Notes: generated by a model from the sequence alone, not told the origin. 64,000 nt of DNA from Aliiroseovarius zhejiangensis (GCF_014656375.1 NZ_BNCH01000001.1:434001-498000); one strand, 5' to 3'; shown: positions 44,082 to 53,395, numbered from the stretch's first letter. Translations and numbers: made by a program.

Positions 44082-44390
44082 CGCCTTCACCACTCACGGC
44101 CACCAGAAATGATGTAGCCCAACCCATCCGTCATCTGACGGGCGGAAGCACCCCAGTATTGTCCGGCTTTCACCGGGACGAAATATCGCTCCAACGCCGC
44201 GATGCGGCCACCCAAAGCGAGAGCTTGCTAAGTTATCGTGCTAAAAAAGCCTTTTGTATTAGGGCCTTCAGCGCCTCCGGTTCCTTGTATAAGCGTGAAA
44301 TGCATCAATGCATGTGATGCAAATCACACCTGCAGGCAGGTTTGCAGCAAAGATGTGATTATTTCGTGAAGATCGCGGAAGTTTTCCCTG
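44082..44390. other. Intergenic region between cyclase and crp-type genes
   Basis: The 309 bases between two convergent genes contain no supported ORF. The right half carries a CRP-type palindrome and, nested with it, TGCATCA (44301-44307) and TGATGCA (44315-44321). No clear terminator with a T-run was found, which is unusual for a gap this long between convergent genes. Confidence 0.5.
44313..44328. promoter_or_regulatory. Perfect CRP-type site
   Basis: TGTGA-TGCAAA-TCACA matches the classic CRP consensus TGTGA-N6-TCACA exactly, with TGTGAT and ATCACA as perfect arms. It lies 62 bases beyond the 3' end of the Crp-family gene, whose recognition helix keeps the Arg-Glu-x-x-x-Arg residues that read TGTGA in E. 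coli CRP. Confidence 0.7.
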
Positions 44391-45044
44391 TCATCCGCCT
44401 TCGTTCATCGCGATATCGCGCAGCGCATTCAGGTTCGCAATCAGGACAGCGCCGTTGTCGAACCGCGCGATTCCCTCTGCCTCCCAGCTTTTCAGTTGCC
44501 GGTTCACATTCTCGCGGGTCAGCCCGGCGTAAGCTCCCAGCCAGCTTTGGCTGACCTTTACCCGATCTGAACCGGCCTCGCCGTTCTGATCATTCAAAAG
44601 CCGCAGGATGCAGCTTGCCAGACGCGATTGCCCGCTGGCCAGGGCCTTCAGCTCAAACATTTCAGATGCGTTTCGGGCTTTCTGGCACAAGGCCACGATG
44701 ACCAGAATGGCGCTGTCGCCGTCGTCTTTCAGCGTTTGCAACACATCGCGCCGGGCCACCTCCAGACCAACCAGCGGCTCCAGCGCGACCACGTCCGCAC
44801 TGCGTGGACCGCCGTCGAGACAGGCAATATCGCCAATGACATCACCAGGGCCAACCAGCCCCAGAATGGATTTCTGGCCTGTTGCGGTGGTGATGCTGAC
44901 CTCGGCCCGTCCGGATTTGACGATCAGCAGCGATGCCCCCGGTTCACCATGTCGAAAAATCGACACTCCTTTCGCAAAGTCGCGCCGCTGCCCTTTGTCC
45001 GCCAGAACTTCAAGTGCCTGCGTACCTAATGCCTCGATAACCAT
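44391..45044 (-). CDS. Crp/Fnr-family regulator, CRP-like
   Basis: A 217-residue regulator. The cyclic-nucleotide-binding fold contains GDIACLDGGPRSADVVAL, retaining the Arg-81/Ser-82 pair that contacts the cAMP phosphate and ribose. The HTH recognition helix reads TRENVNRQL, with Arg-177, Glu-178 and Arg-182 at the positions that contact TGTGA in CRP. There is no Fnr-type cysteine cluster. The ATG at 45044 gives a normal-length N-terminus, although the frame extends upstream. It converges on a class III cyclase gene, suggesting a cyclic nucleotide circuit. Confidence 0.87.
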   Translation of the reverse strand: MVIEALGTQALEVLADKGQRRDFAKGVSIFRHGEPGASLLIVKSGRAEVSITTATGQKSILGLVGPGDVIGDIACLDGGPRSADVVALEPLVGLEVARRDVLQTLKDDGDSAILVIVALCQKARNASEMFELKALASGQSRLASCILRLLNDQNGEAGSDRVKVSQSWLGAYAGLTRENVNRQLKSWEAEGIARFDNGAVLIANLNALRDIAMNEGG

Positions 45045-45174
45045 CGGCGCCCCCGCTGTGATCCGGGCCGTCCGGCACCTTCCGGCGGACCGCCACGTTC
45101 TGATGCTTAAATCAGTTGATCGCCAAGGGAAATATGTTAGCGCCCGCGGCCAGGGCGCTGCGCGGAACCGGGGC

Positions 45175-45915
45175 TTAGACCGACGCCTCCAGCAAGTGCC
45201 GGGAATAGGGATGTTCGGCGTTCTTATGCCGGAGAGCATCGACGCCCAGCACTTCGACAATCTCGCCATCCTTCATCACCGCCAGCCGGTCGCACATATG
45301 ACCGACCACGGACAAGTCATGGGACACCATCACATAGGTCAGCCTGTGTTCGGTGCGCAGATCCGCCAGCAGGTTCAGGATTTCGGCCTGCACCGACACA
45401 TCCAGCGCCGAAGTGGGTTCGTCAAGCAAAAGCAGATCGGGTTCCGGCGCAAGCGCACGGGCAATTGCCACACGCTGGCGTTGACCACCAGACAACTGGT
45501 GCGGATAGCGAAAGCGGAACTTTTGTCCCAGCCCCACATCGTCAAGCAGCCGCACGACGCGCGCATCAATATCCCTGAACCCGTGCAGTTGCAGGGTTTC
45601 GCCCAGCACCTGATCGACAGAATGGCGCGGATGGAGCGAGGCATAGGGGTCCTGAAACACCATCTGCACCGTCTTGAAGAACGTCTTGGGGCGCTTGTGT
45701 CCTATCGCCTGCCCTTCGACCTTGATCGTGCCGGACCAGTCGGGCGCAAGTCCGGTGATCGCGCGCAGGATCGTCGATTTCCCCGACCCGCTTTCCCCCA
45801 CAAGCCCGAAACTTTCGCCTTGCGCCACGTCGAAGGTGGCATGCTTGACCGCATCCACCCGGTCGCGCCCGCTGCCGAACCAGACGTTCAGATCTTGCAC
45901 TTCCAGCATCTTCAT
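45175..45915 (-). CDS. Peptide ABC transporter ATP-binding protein, DppF/OppF type
   Basis: A 246-residue ATPase with Walker A GESGSGKST, Q-loop VFQDPYASLHPRHS, signature QLSGGQRQRVAIARAL and Walker B LLLLDEPTSALD. It is truncated relative to E. coli OppF, which carries an extra C-terminal extension, and has only a short tail. It overlaps the preceding ATPase gene by four bases and closes the operon dipeptidase-SBP-permease-permease-ATPase-ATPase. Confidence 0.9.
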   Translation of the reverse strand: MKMLEVQDLNVWFGSGRDRVDAVKHATFDVAQGESFGLVGESGSGKSTILRAITGLAPDWSGTIKVEGQAIGHKRPKTFFKTVQMVFQDPYASLHPRHSVDQVLGETLQLHGFRDIDARVVRLLDDVGLGQKFRFRYPHQLSGGQRQRVAIARALAPEPDLLLLDEPTSALDVSVQAEILNLLADLRTEHRLTYVMVSHDLSVVGHMCDRLAVMKDGEIVEVLGVDALRHKNAEHPYSRHLLEASV

Positions 45916-46772
45916 ACGCGTCCACTCACACTTGGGGCCTCGGACCAGGCGGGGTCACGTTTCAGCACATCCAGCCGGTCGCGCGGGTCGTCCAGCCGGG
46001 GAAGCGAGTTTAGCAATCCACGGGTATAGGGATGCTTTGCCTCGTGCAGCTTGTCGGCATCGCAGACCTCGACGATGCGTCCCGCATACATGATCAGCAC
46101 CCGATCACAGAAATCGGCAACAAGGTTCAGGTCATGGCTGATGAAGATCAGCCCCATGCCACGCTCCTTCACCAGCCTGTCCATGATGTCCAGAACCTGC
46201 CGCTGCACCGACACGTCCAGAGCCGAGGTGGGTTCATCCGCGATCAAAATCTCGGGGTTCGGGATCAGCATCATGGCGATCATGATCCGCTGCCCCATCC
46301 CCCCTGACATTTCATGCGGATAAGCGCGCATCACGCGTTCGGGGTCGCGGATTGATACTGCCTCTAGCATTTCAAGCGACTTGGCATAGGCTTCTGATTT
46401 CGAGGCTTTGCTGTGCAGCCGATACGCTTCGATGATCTGATCGCCGATGGTCATCACGGGATTGAGCGAAAACTTCGGATCCTGCATCACCATGCTGATC
46501 CGCTGCCCGCGCACGTCGCGCATTTCCTTCTCGGTCTTGTCCAACAGGTTCACGCCGTCCAGCTTGATGTGGTCCGCTTCAACAATCCCCGGCGGGCGGA
46601 TCAGGCGCAGGATGGCGCGACCGGTCATCGACTTGCCCGACCCGCTTTCGCCCACGATCCCCAACCGCTCGCGCCCCAATGTGAAGGACACGCCGCGCAC
46701 GGCATCGAAAACGCCGTGACGGGACGGGAATTTGACCCATAGGTTTTCAACGTCAAGAAGGGTGCTCATCAT
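45912..46772 (-). CDS. Peptide ABC transporter ATP-binding protein, DppD/OppD type
   Basis: A 286-residue ATPase with Walker A GESGSGKSM, Q-loop VMQDPKFSLNPVMTIGDQI, signature EMSGGMGQRIMIAMML and Walker B ILIADEPTSALD. The C-terminal peptide-transporter domain (HPYTRGLLNSLP) that normally carries an iron-sulfur-type Cys group in this family is present as the HPYTRGLLNSLPRL motif. Two adjacent ATG codons, 46772 and 46769, both overlap the end of the permease gene. Confidence 0.9.
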   Translation of the reverse strand: MMSTLLDVENLWVKFPSRHGVFDAVRGVSFTLGRERLGIVGESGSGKSMTGRAILRLIRPPGIVEADHIKLDGVNLLDKTEKEMRDVRGQRISMVMQDPKFSLNPVMTIGDQIIEAYRLHSKASKSEAYAKSLEMLEAVSIRDPERVMRAYPHEMSGGMGQRIMIAMMLIPNPEILIADEPTSALDVSVQRQVLDIMDRLVKERGMGLIFISHDLNLVADFCDRVLIMYAGRIVEVCDADKLHEAKHPYTRGLLNSLPRLDDPRDRLDVLKRDPAWSEAPSVSGRV

Positions 46773-47677
46773 TCACCTGCTTTCGGGTCCAGGACATCGC
46801 GCAGTCCATCGCCCAGAAGGTTGAAGGCCAGCGACACGGTGAAAATGGCAAGGCCGGGCATGGTGGCGACCCACCAGTGATCCAGAATAAACCGGCGCCC
46901 TTCGGAAATCATCGCCCCCCATTCCGGGCTGGGCGGTTGTGCGCCTAGGCCAAGGAAGCCAAGTCCCGCAGCGGCCAGAATGATTCCCGCCATGTCCAGC
47001 GTCACCCGCACGATCAAAGACGAAATACAAAGCGGCCAGATATGTTTGGTGATAATGCGAAGCGCCCCTGCCCCTTGCAGCTTGATTGCGCTGATGTAAT
47101 CCGACGACCGGATCGTCAGCGTTTCAGCCCGCGCAATCCGCGCGTAAGGCGGCCATGCAGTCAACGAGATCGCCAGCACTGCGTTCTCGATCCCGGCCCC
47201 CAGTGCGGCCACGAAGGCCAGCGCCAAAACCAAACGCGGGAAAGCCAGAAAGATGTCGGTGATCCGCATCAAAACGGTATCAGTCCAGCCGCCGACATAG
47301 CCCGAGATCGTGCCCACAAGCAGCCCCGCCACCGGCGCGATCAATGCAACCAACGCCACGATATACAGCGTAATCCTTGCCCCATAGATCAGGCGCGACA
47401 GGATATCTCGTCCCAGACTGTCGGTCCCGAAGATGTGGTCTTCCGTCCCAAGGGGCGCTAATCGATTGCCCAGATCCTGCACATAGGGATCATGCGGGGC
47501 CAACAAGGGGGCAGCGGCGGCGATGACGACCAGTGCCACCAGAATGCCCAGCCCGATCATCGCCATCGTGTTGCTGCGAAAAGACAGCCAGCCTTGATAG
47601 AAGGCAGATATCTTGGCGTGGCGGCGCGAGGTCGGCGTGTCCGTCAGCAACCATTGTTTCAGTGTTTGTTCGGTCAT
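46769..47677 (-). CDS. Peptide ABC transporter permease, DppC type
   Basis: A 302-residue permease with an N-terminal cytoplasmic segment, a first helix near residues 37-58, a periplasmic loop with GTDSLGRDILSRLIYGAR (family hallmark), four more helices and the EAA coupling loop YARIARAETLTIRSSDYISAIKLQ region. The Gln-Pro-x-Pro-Glu-Trp-Gly-Ala stretch near the end is typical. It precedes dppD with a four-base overlap. Confidence 0.92.
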   Translation of the reverse strand: MTEQTLKQWLLTDTPTSRRHAKISAFYQGWLSFRSNTMAMIGLGILVALVVIAAAAPLLAPHDPYVQDLGNRLAPLGTEDHIFGTDSLGRDILSRLIYGARITLYIVALVALIAPVAGLLVGTISGYVGGWTDTVLMRITDIFLAFPRLVLALAFVAALGAGIENAVLAISLTAWPPYARIARAETLTIRSSDYISAIKLQGAGALRIITKHIWPLCISSLIVRVTLDMAGIILAAAGLGFLGLGAQPPSPEWGAMISEGRRFILDHWWVATMPGLAIFTVSLAFNLLGDGLRDVLDPKAGE

Positions 47678-47691
47678 CGACTGTGTCCCGC

Positions 47692-48765
47692 CTATTTCGC
47701 ACGTGGATCAAAGACCTTGTAAAGCAGGTCCGAGAAGATATTGAGCAGGATGAAGATCAGCCCCACCACGACAGTGCCGCCCAGAACGGCGTTCATGTCC
47801 GCAGACAGCAGCGCGGTCGTGATATAGCTGCCGATACCGGGCCACGAGAAGATGATCTCGGTCAGCACGGACCCTTCCAGAAGGCCCGCGTAACTCAGCG
47901 CGATCACGGTGATCAGCTGCACGCGGATGTTCTTGAACGCGTGTTTCCAGATCACATCCCATTCCGACATGCCCTTGACGCGGGCTGTGGTCACGTATTC
48001 GGCGCTCAGTTGTTCCAACATGAACGACCGCGTCATACGACTGATATAGGCCAGCGAGTAGTAGCCCAGCAGAGATGCCGGCAGGATGATGTGGGAAAAC
48101 GCGTCCCTGAACACGTCCCAATTGCCGTCGATGATCGAATCCACAAGGATCAGCCCGGTCACACTGGGCACCACGTCGACATAGAAGATGCCCACGCGAC
48201 CCGGTCCGCCGACCCAGCCCAGAATGCCATAAAAAATCAAAAGCCCCATCAGACCCAGCCAGAAGATCGGCATGGAATACCCGATCAGCGCAACGACCCG
48301 CGCAACCTGATCAATCCAAGACCCTTTGCGCACGGCCGCAAGCACCCCCAGCGGCACGCCCAGGACAACCCCGAAGATGATGCCTAAGGTGGCCAGTTCC
48401 AGTGTGGCGGGGAAAACCCGCGCGATGTCTTCGGACACCGGGCGCGCATTCAGAAGCGAGGTGCCGAAATCCAGATGCAGCACATCCCAGATGTAATAAA
48501 AGAATTGAACAATCAGCGGCTTGTCCAGCCCAAGCTGTTCATACACGGCGTCATAAGTGGATTGCGACGCCCGTTCTCCCACGATGGCCAGCACCGGGTC
48601 AATCGGCATGACGCGCCCGATGATGAACGTGACGAACAACAGCCCCAGCAATGTCACGGCGATCGACCCCAGCGTGCGCAGGGTCGTGCGCGCAACCGGC
48701 CACAACGTGGCGGAAAGAGGCGCCCTTGGCGGGCGCCTCTCGTGATTGTCTTCGCTCACGGCCAT
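47692..48765 (-). CDS. Peptide ABC transporter permease, DppB type
   Basis: A 357-residue permease with six predicted helices. The first is preceded by a longer than usual N-terminal arm (about 30 residues, rich in Arg and Pro). It has LDFGTSLLNARPV, YSMPIFWLGLM, SRMTRSFMLEQLSAEYVTTA as the coupling region, and WPGIGSYITTALLSADMNAVLG at the end. These are DppB/OppB hallmarks. Its ATG directly abuts the stop codon of the binding-protein gene. Confidence 0.92.
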   Translation of the reverse strand: MAVSEDNHERRPPRAPLSATLWPVARTTLRTLGSIAVTLLGLLFVTFIIGRVMPIDPVLAIVGERASQSTYDAVYEQLGLDKPLIVQFFYYIWDVLHLDFGTSLLNARPVSEDIARVFPATLELATLGIIFGVVLGVPLGVLAAVRKGSWIDQVARVVALIGYSMPIFWLGLMGLLIFYGILGWVGGPGRVGIFYVDVVPSVTGLILVDSIIDGNWDVFRDAFSHIILPASLLGYYSLAYISRMTRSFMLEQLSAEYVTTARVKGMSEWDVIWKHAFKNIRVQLITVIALSYAGLLEGSVLTEIIFSWPGIGSYITTALLSADMNAVLGGTVVVGLIFILLNIFSDLLYKVFDPRAK

Positions 48766-50361
48766 TTACTTGGTGACCTGCCAGTAGGCGGCAGAGGTCA
48801 CGGCCTGTCCGGTCGACCAGTTCATCACATTCTCACGCAGCGCAGATTGTTCGATCTGCTGGAACATGATTGCGAAGGGCGAGATTTCGCGGAACTCGGC
48901 CTGAATGTCCTGATACATCTGGATCCGCTTGTCGCGATCGCCCTCGGTCACGGCGGCTTCGACCTTCTCGGTCAGCCCGCCGGTATCCCAGCTGTTGCGC
49001 CAGGCCAGCAGGCCGGTGGCCTGTGCCTCGTCGCTGTTATCCGGGTTATAGGCGAAGGTGCCTGCATTGGTCTGCGGGTCGGGATAATCCGGCCCCCAGG
49101 CGCCCAGATACATATCCAGCTCGCGCGCGCGATAGCGGGCCAGGATCTGTTTCGCCGTACCGACCGTGATGTTCAGCGTGATCCCGGCCTGTGCCAGCGT
49201 GTTTTGCAGGGATTGCGCGATTTCGATCCGTTCCTGCGCCTCGCGCACGCCAGTTTCGATCTCAAGTCCTTCGACACCCGCTGCGGCCAGAAGCTCCTTG
49301 GCCTTCTCGATGTTCAGCGAGAACGGGTTTTCCTCGGACGCGCCCAGATAGGTCGCGGGCAGGAAGTTCTGATGGATCGTATACTGACCTTTCAGGAAGC
49401 TGTTCTTCATCCCTTCATAGTCGATCAGGTATTTGAACGCCTGACGGACCTCGGGCTTGGACAGCTCGGGGTGTTTCTGGTTCAGCGACAGATACATCAG
49501 ACGGCCTTTCAGCTCGTCCTCGACCTTGATGCCACCAGCCTCCATCACACCGGCAATATCTTCCGGGTTCAGGTTGCGGGCGATGTCGATGTCACCGCGT
49601 TCCAGAAGCAGACGTTGAGAGGCGCTTTCAAGCACGTGACGCACGATCACCCGCTCCATCGCAGGGGCGCCCCCGTAATAGTCGGCAAAAGCCTCAAGCG
49701 TCACACTTTCATTCGGCTTCCAGCTGCCCAGCGTGTATGGCCCCGATCCGGCCGAGTTCGTTTTCAGCCAGGTGTTGCCCATATCGCCGTCGACCTCGTT
49801 GGCCATAACGGTTTCCTTGTCGACGATCGCACCAATGGTGGCCGTCAGACAGTTCAGCACAAACGACGTCGCATATTGCTTGTCCGTGGTGATCATCAGC
49901 TTGTTGCCGTCCGCCTTGATTGTCTCGGCAACATTTTCCGGCGTAAACCCGAACTGAGTGAGGATGAAGGCAGGCGTCTTGTTCAGGATCACCGCTCGTT
50001 GCAACGAGAACGCGGCGTCTTCTGCCCGAACTGGGTTGCCCGAATGGAAGGTGACGCCTTCACGCATGGTGAAGGTGATGGTCTTGCCGTCCTCGCTGAC
50101 CTCCCAGCTTTCGGCAAGGCCGGGCTTGTAGCCAGCGGCCAGGTCCAGCGGATCAAGATAGACCAGACGACTATAGACATTGCGGCTGATGTCCGAACCT
50201 GCAAACTCGAAGCTTTCTGCCGGGTCCAGCGTCGTGACATCGTCAATGCGGTTGGCAATCACCAGCATGTTGGCGGGCGTTTCGGCATAGGCGGCGAAGG
50301 ATGACACCCCCACGGCCACACCAATTGCGGCGCTTGTCAGCAGTCTGTTGATGGTATTCAT
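48766..50361 (-). CDS. Peptide ABC transporter substrate-binding protein (SBP family 5)
   Basis: A 531-residue periplasmic binding protein. The Sec signal is NRLLTSAAIGVAVGVSSFAAYA, cleaved before ETPAN. The SBP_bac_5 signature AESWEVSEDGKTITFTMREG near residue 80 and WGPDYPDPQTNAGTF near 430 are present. The start at 50361 is fixed by the signal peptide. It lies directly before the permeases and 49 bases after the dipeptidase gene in the same operon. The ligand is probably a di- or oligopeptide, given that neighbour, but the family also binds other solutes. Confidence 0.92.
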   Translation of the reverse strand: MNTINRLLTSAAIGVAVGVSSFAAYAETPANMLVIANRIDDVTTLDPAESFEFAGSDISRNVYSRLVYLDPLDLAAGYKPGLAESWEVSEDGKTITFTMREGVTFHSGNPVRAEDAAFSLQRAVILNKTPAFILTQFGFTPENVAETIKADGNKLMITTDKQYATSFVLNCLTATIGAIVDKETVMANEVDGDMGNTWLKTNSAGSGPYTLGSWKPNESVTLEAFADYYGGAPAMERVIVRHVLESASQRLLLERGDIDIARNLNPEDIAGVMEAGGIKVEDELKGRLMYLSLNQKHPELSKPEVRQAFKYLIDYEGMKNSFLKGQYTIHQNFLPATYLGASEENPFSLNIEKAKELLAAAGVEGLEIETGVREAQERIEIAQSLQNTLAQAGITLNITVGTAKQILARYRARELDMYLGAWGPDYPDPQTNAGTFAYNPDNSDEAQATGLLAWRNSWDTGGLTEKVEAAVTEGDRDKRIQMYQDIQAEFREISPFAIMFQQIEQSALRENVMNWSTGQAVTSAAYWQVTK

Positions 50362-50410
50362 GTTTGAACCTCTCCTGTTCGGTTGTGGTTTGGGCTGTGC
50401 GCTGGTCGGG

Positions 50411-51472
50411 TTATTGCCCCCATGTCTTTTCCAGCACGCGCAGCCAGTTTTCATGGCAAAGTTTGGCAATCAACGCCTCGCCATATCCGTGTTGCGCCAT
50501 GGCTTGCCTGAGTTTCGGCAAGCCAGCACAAGTTGTCACATCTTCGGGCACAACAGCCCCGTCATAGTCAGACCCCAGCCCGACCCGATCTTCGCCCAGA
50601 TGCTCAATCAGATGATCCAAATGGCGCAACATCTGCGACAGCGGCACATCTGACAGCATCCGCCCGTCATCACGCAAAAATGCCACCGCAAAGTTCAGGC
50701 CCACCATCCCATCGCTTTCGCGAATCGCGGCCAGTTGTTTGTCGGTCAGGTTGCGACTGTGCGGACAAATGGCGTGGGCGTTGGAATGGGTCGCCACAAG
50801 GGGTTTCGTGGAATGGCGCGCAACGTCCCAGAATCCGGCCTCGTTCAGGTGGGACAAGTCTATCATGATGCCAAGCTCATTGCACCGGCGGATCAGGCGC
50901 AGCCCGTGATCGGTCAGACCCTCGCCGGTATCCGGGCTGGACGGATAACGAAAGGGCACACCGTGACCAAAGATGGTCGACCGGCTCCAGACCGGACCGA
51001 GCGATCGCAGGCCCGCCTGATACAGCACTTCAAGCGTGTTCAGTTCCGCGTCAATCGCTTCGGCCCCTTCGATGTGAAGGATGGCGGCGATGTGGCCTGC
51101 GTCAAGTGTCTTGCGAATTTGCTCGGCCGTGCGGCACACGGTCAACGCGCCACGCTCCTGCAGGTCAAACAGGATGGCAATCTGCGCCATGGCAACGGGC
51201 AAGGCGTCTTCCCAGTCGATGGGATCGGGCAGCGGCAGGTCGTAACTGGGCTTTGCCATTTCCTCCATCTTGAAATCGGTGTCCACCGGCGACGGAATAT
51301 AGATCGCGAAAAAGCCGCCACCAAATCCCCCGGCCCGCGCGCGTATCACGTCGATTGCGCCGTCCCGCCCTGTCAGGAACGTATGCGCCGCCGATTTTCC
51401 GCCCGCCCGATAGAGCTTCAGCAGAACATCGTTATGCCCATCAAACACCAAAGGATTGGTTTGGCCGGTCAC
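50411..51472 (-). CDS. Membrane-dipeptidase family enzyme (peptidase M19)
   Basis: A 353-residue zinc dipeptidase of the renal dipeptidase family. The first metal motif DGHND is at residues 11-15. The bridging Glu lies in LHIEGAEAID, then a His in VATHSNAHAICPHSRNLTDKQ, and the RVGLGSDYDGA motif carries the catalytic Asp. No signal peptide is visible, so it is cytoplasmic here. It is the first gene of the dpp operon, which suggests that the transporter imports dipeptides that this enzyme hydrolyses. It diverges from a LysR gene. Confidence 0.92.
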   Translation of the reverse strand: MTGQTNPLVFDGHNDVLLKLYRAGGKSAAHTFLTGRDGAIDVIRARAGGFGGGFFAIYIPSPVDTDFKMEEMAKPSYDLPLPDPIDWEDALPVAMAQIAILFDLQERGALTVCRTAEQIRKTLDAGHIAAILHIEGAEAIDAELNTLEVLYQAGLRSLGPVWSRSTIFGHGVPFRYPSSPDTGEGLTDHGLRLIRRCNELGIMIDLSHLNEAGFWDVARHSTKPLVATHSNAHAICPHSRNLTDKQLAAIRESDGMVGLNFAVAFLRDDGRMLSDVPLSQMLRHLDHLIEHLGEDRVGLGSDYDGAVVPEDVTTCAGLPKLRQAMAQHGYGEALIAKLCHENWLRVLEKTWGQ

Positions 51473-51517
51473 GAGTGATTTCCCCCAAGGTCAGCACCGC
51501 GCCAGCTTATGTCAGAG

Positions 51518-51576
51518 TTTCTCATAGACGAGAGAAATTTGCATGATATTTTATCATAAGGTGATTACACTTATGA
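51518..51576. promoter_or_regulatory. Two inverted repeats in the dipeptidase/LysR divergent promoter
   Basis: TTTCTC (51518-51523) faces GAGAAA (51532-51537), and TCATAAG (51554-51560) faces CTTATGA (51570-51576). The second has the ATAAG-N9-CTTAT form (T-N11-A) expected of LysR operators and lies 12 bases before the lysR ATG, suggesting autoregulation. Confidence 0.5.
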
Positions 51577-51588
51577 AGAGCGACCCTT

Positions 51589-52497
51589 ATGCCGACGAAA
51601 TCCTGGCACAGTCTGCCCGAATATCAGGCCCTTCGCGCCCTGATGGAAAGCGGCACGACGTCAAAGGCGGCGGTCAGGCTGGGCTTGTCGCAATCCGCGA
51701 TCAGCCGCTCGATCGCCAGCCTCGAGGCGCGGACGGGGCGCATCCTGTTTGAACGCGAAGGCGGGCGGCTGCGGCCGACCAGCGAGGCGGTGCAGATGAA
51801 CCGGCGGCTCGACCCGCTGTTTGAAGCCCTCGACCGCATCGACGGCCCGCCCGAGATGGCGCAGGAAACCTTGCGCCTGATCGCGCCCCCCACCTATGCC
51901 CATCGTTTCCTGGTGCATCACATCGCCACCTTTCTGAAAACCAACCCGCATTTCTATGTCAGCCTGGATGTCGCCCCGTCAGAGGACGTCATCCGTGGCA
52001 TCCTTGACCGGCGGTTCGACCTTGGGGTCAGTGGGGTCGAGTTGTCGCGCAACGGTGTCAAACTGACTCCTTATCGCTCGGCCACGGCGGTCTGTGCCAT
52101 GCCGCCGGATCACCCGCTGGCGGATCAGAAGGTCATTCACCCTGCGGACCTGCACGAGCAGGCGCTGGTCGCCCTGACGCATCGCCACGCAAGGCGTGGG
52201 CAACTGGACAAGGTGCTGCAAGCCAACCGCAGCACCCCGCGCATCGTGGCCGAGGCCTCGACTTCCTTCGCGGCTGTCGACCTGGCGAAAGAGGGGCTGG
52301 GCCTGACCATCGTGAACCCGTTTCCCATCGTGCAATACCGGGCCGATGATGTGATCTTTCGACCATTTGCATCGCAGATCGAATATCGCAGCTATTTCGT
52401 TACCTCGGATGACAGGCCCATTTCGGCCGTCACCCGATCATTCATGCGTCATCTCAGGCTGCACACGGCGAAAGACCCATTCTCGCACAAGGCCTGA
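51589..52497 (+). CDS. LysR-family transcriptional regulator
   Basis: A 302-residue LysR protein. The winged helix occupies residues 5-63 (LPEYQALRALMESGTTSKAA, then LGLSQSAISRSIASLEARTG). The effector domain follows with two lobes (TLRLIAPPTYAHRFLVHH and FDLGVSGVEL, then EASTSFAAVDLAKEGLGLTIV). It diverges from the dipeptidase-dpp operon and is its probable regulator. It may sense a dipeptide or amino acid. The ribosome-binding sequence is weak. Confidence 0.9.
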   Translation: MPTKSWHSLPEYQALRALMESGTTSKAAVRLGLSQSAISRSIASLEARTGRILFEREGGRLRPTSEAVQMNRRLDPLFEALDRIDGPPEMAQETLRLIAPPTYAHRFLVHHIATFLKTNPHFYVSLDVAPSEDVIRGILDRRFDLGVSGVELSRNGVKLTPYRSATAVCAMPPDHPLADQKVIHPADLHEQALVALTHRHARRGQLDKVLQANRSTPRIVAEASTSFAAVDLAKEGLGLTIVNPFPIVQYRADDVIFRPFASQIEYRSYFVTSDDRPISAVTRSFMRHLRLHTAKDPFSHKA

Positions 52498-52624
52498 CGG
52501 CAGCAGGTCCGGTGGCATCCGTGCAACTTGAACGGACTATCGAATTGTAAGCCCCCCGGCTTGCTTCTAAAGTATGAGCGGGCACAACGTGGTGACAGGG
52601 CTGCATCCGGTCGGAGGCAACCAT

Positions 52625-53395
52625 TTGATCCGATTAATGGGCAGGGTTCCGTTGCTGAACGAGGTAAAATCACTTGCAAGCCTGACCCTTGGCACGGCCC
52701 GTGACCTGGCGCCCATCGTCGGCGTGGTGGCGGTGTTCCAGTTCCTGATCCTCAGACAACCCCTTGATGATGTAGGCGAAAAGCTGATCGGGCTGCTGTT
52801 CGTCATGGCCGGGTTGGCGATCTTTATCCGCGGTTTGGAACTGGCGCTGTTTCCGATCGGAGAATCCCTTGCAGATGCGTTTGCCAACAAGGGCAGCCTG
52901 TTCTGGCTGTTGTTGTTTGCGTTTTCGCTGGGCTTCGGCACCACTGTGGCGGAACCCGCCCTGATCGCCGTCAGCCGCGAGGCCGCGCGGGTGATGTCCG
53001 ACATCGGGGCCGTCGGCGCCAGCACGGCGGAACAGCTGCGCTATGCCGATGCGCTGCGTTATACGGTTGCCGCTGCGGTCGGGTCATCGCTGGTCATCGG
53101 GGTGATGCGCATCCTGCTGGGCTGGCCCATCCACTACCTGATCATCGGGGGCTATGTGCTGGTGGTGATCATGACCGCCTTCGCCCCCGCCGAGATCATC
53201 GGCATCGCCTATGACAGTGGCGGAGTCACGACCTCGACCGTGACCGTGCCGCTGACCACCGCGCTGGGGGTTGGCCTGGCCAGCGTCATCAAGGGCCGCA
53301 ATCCGATGATCGACGGGTTCGGGCTGGTGGCCTTTGCCAGCCTGTTGCCCATCGTATTCGTGCTGGGCTTCGGCATTGTGGGGGCGGTGCAATGA
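52625..53395 (+). CDS. DUF1538 membrane protein, UmpA-like antiporter subunit
   Basis: A 256-residue protein with about six hydrophobic helices and the DUF1538 hallmark [16 protein letters not shown] near the C-terminus. A TTG at 52625 is preferred because GGAGG ends seven bases upstream; the ATG at 52574 has no ribosome site and adds 17 residues. The next gene is a paralogue. Paired DUF1538 proteins (UmpAB of a Halomonas) have been described, as I recall, as a Na+(Li+,K+)/H+ antiporter. The four-base overlap with the next gene indicates one operon of four genes. Confidence 0.8.
   Translation: MIRLMGRVPLLNEVKSLASLTLGTARDLAPIVGVVAVFQFLILRQPLDDVGEKLIGLLFVMAGLAIFIRGLELALFPIGESLADAFANKGSLFWLLLFAFSLGFGTTVAEPALIAVSREAARVMSDIGAVGASTAEQLRYADALRYTVAAAVGSSLVIGVMRILLGWPIHYLIIGGYVLVVIMTAFAPAEIIGIAYDSGGVTTSTVTVPLTTALGVGLASVIKGRNPMIDGFGLVAFASLLPIVFVLGFGIVGAVQ

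Noticed and set aside
48475-50304. 609-residue plus-strand open frame opposite the dpp binding-protein gene
   Set aside because: It is the antisense shadow of a clear SBP_bac_5 gene in high-GC DNA; the translation is low in hydrophobic structure and has no domain.
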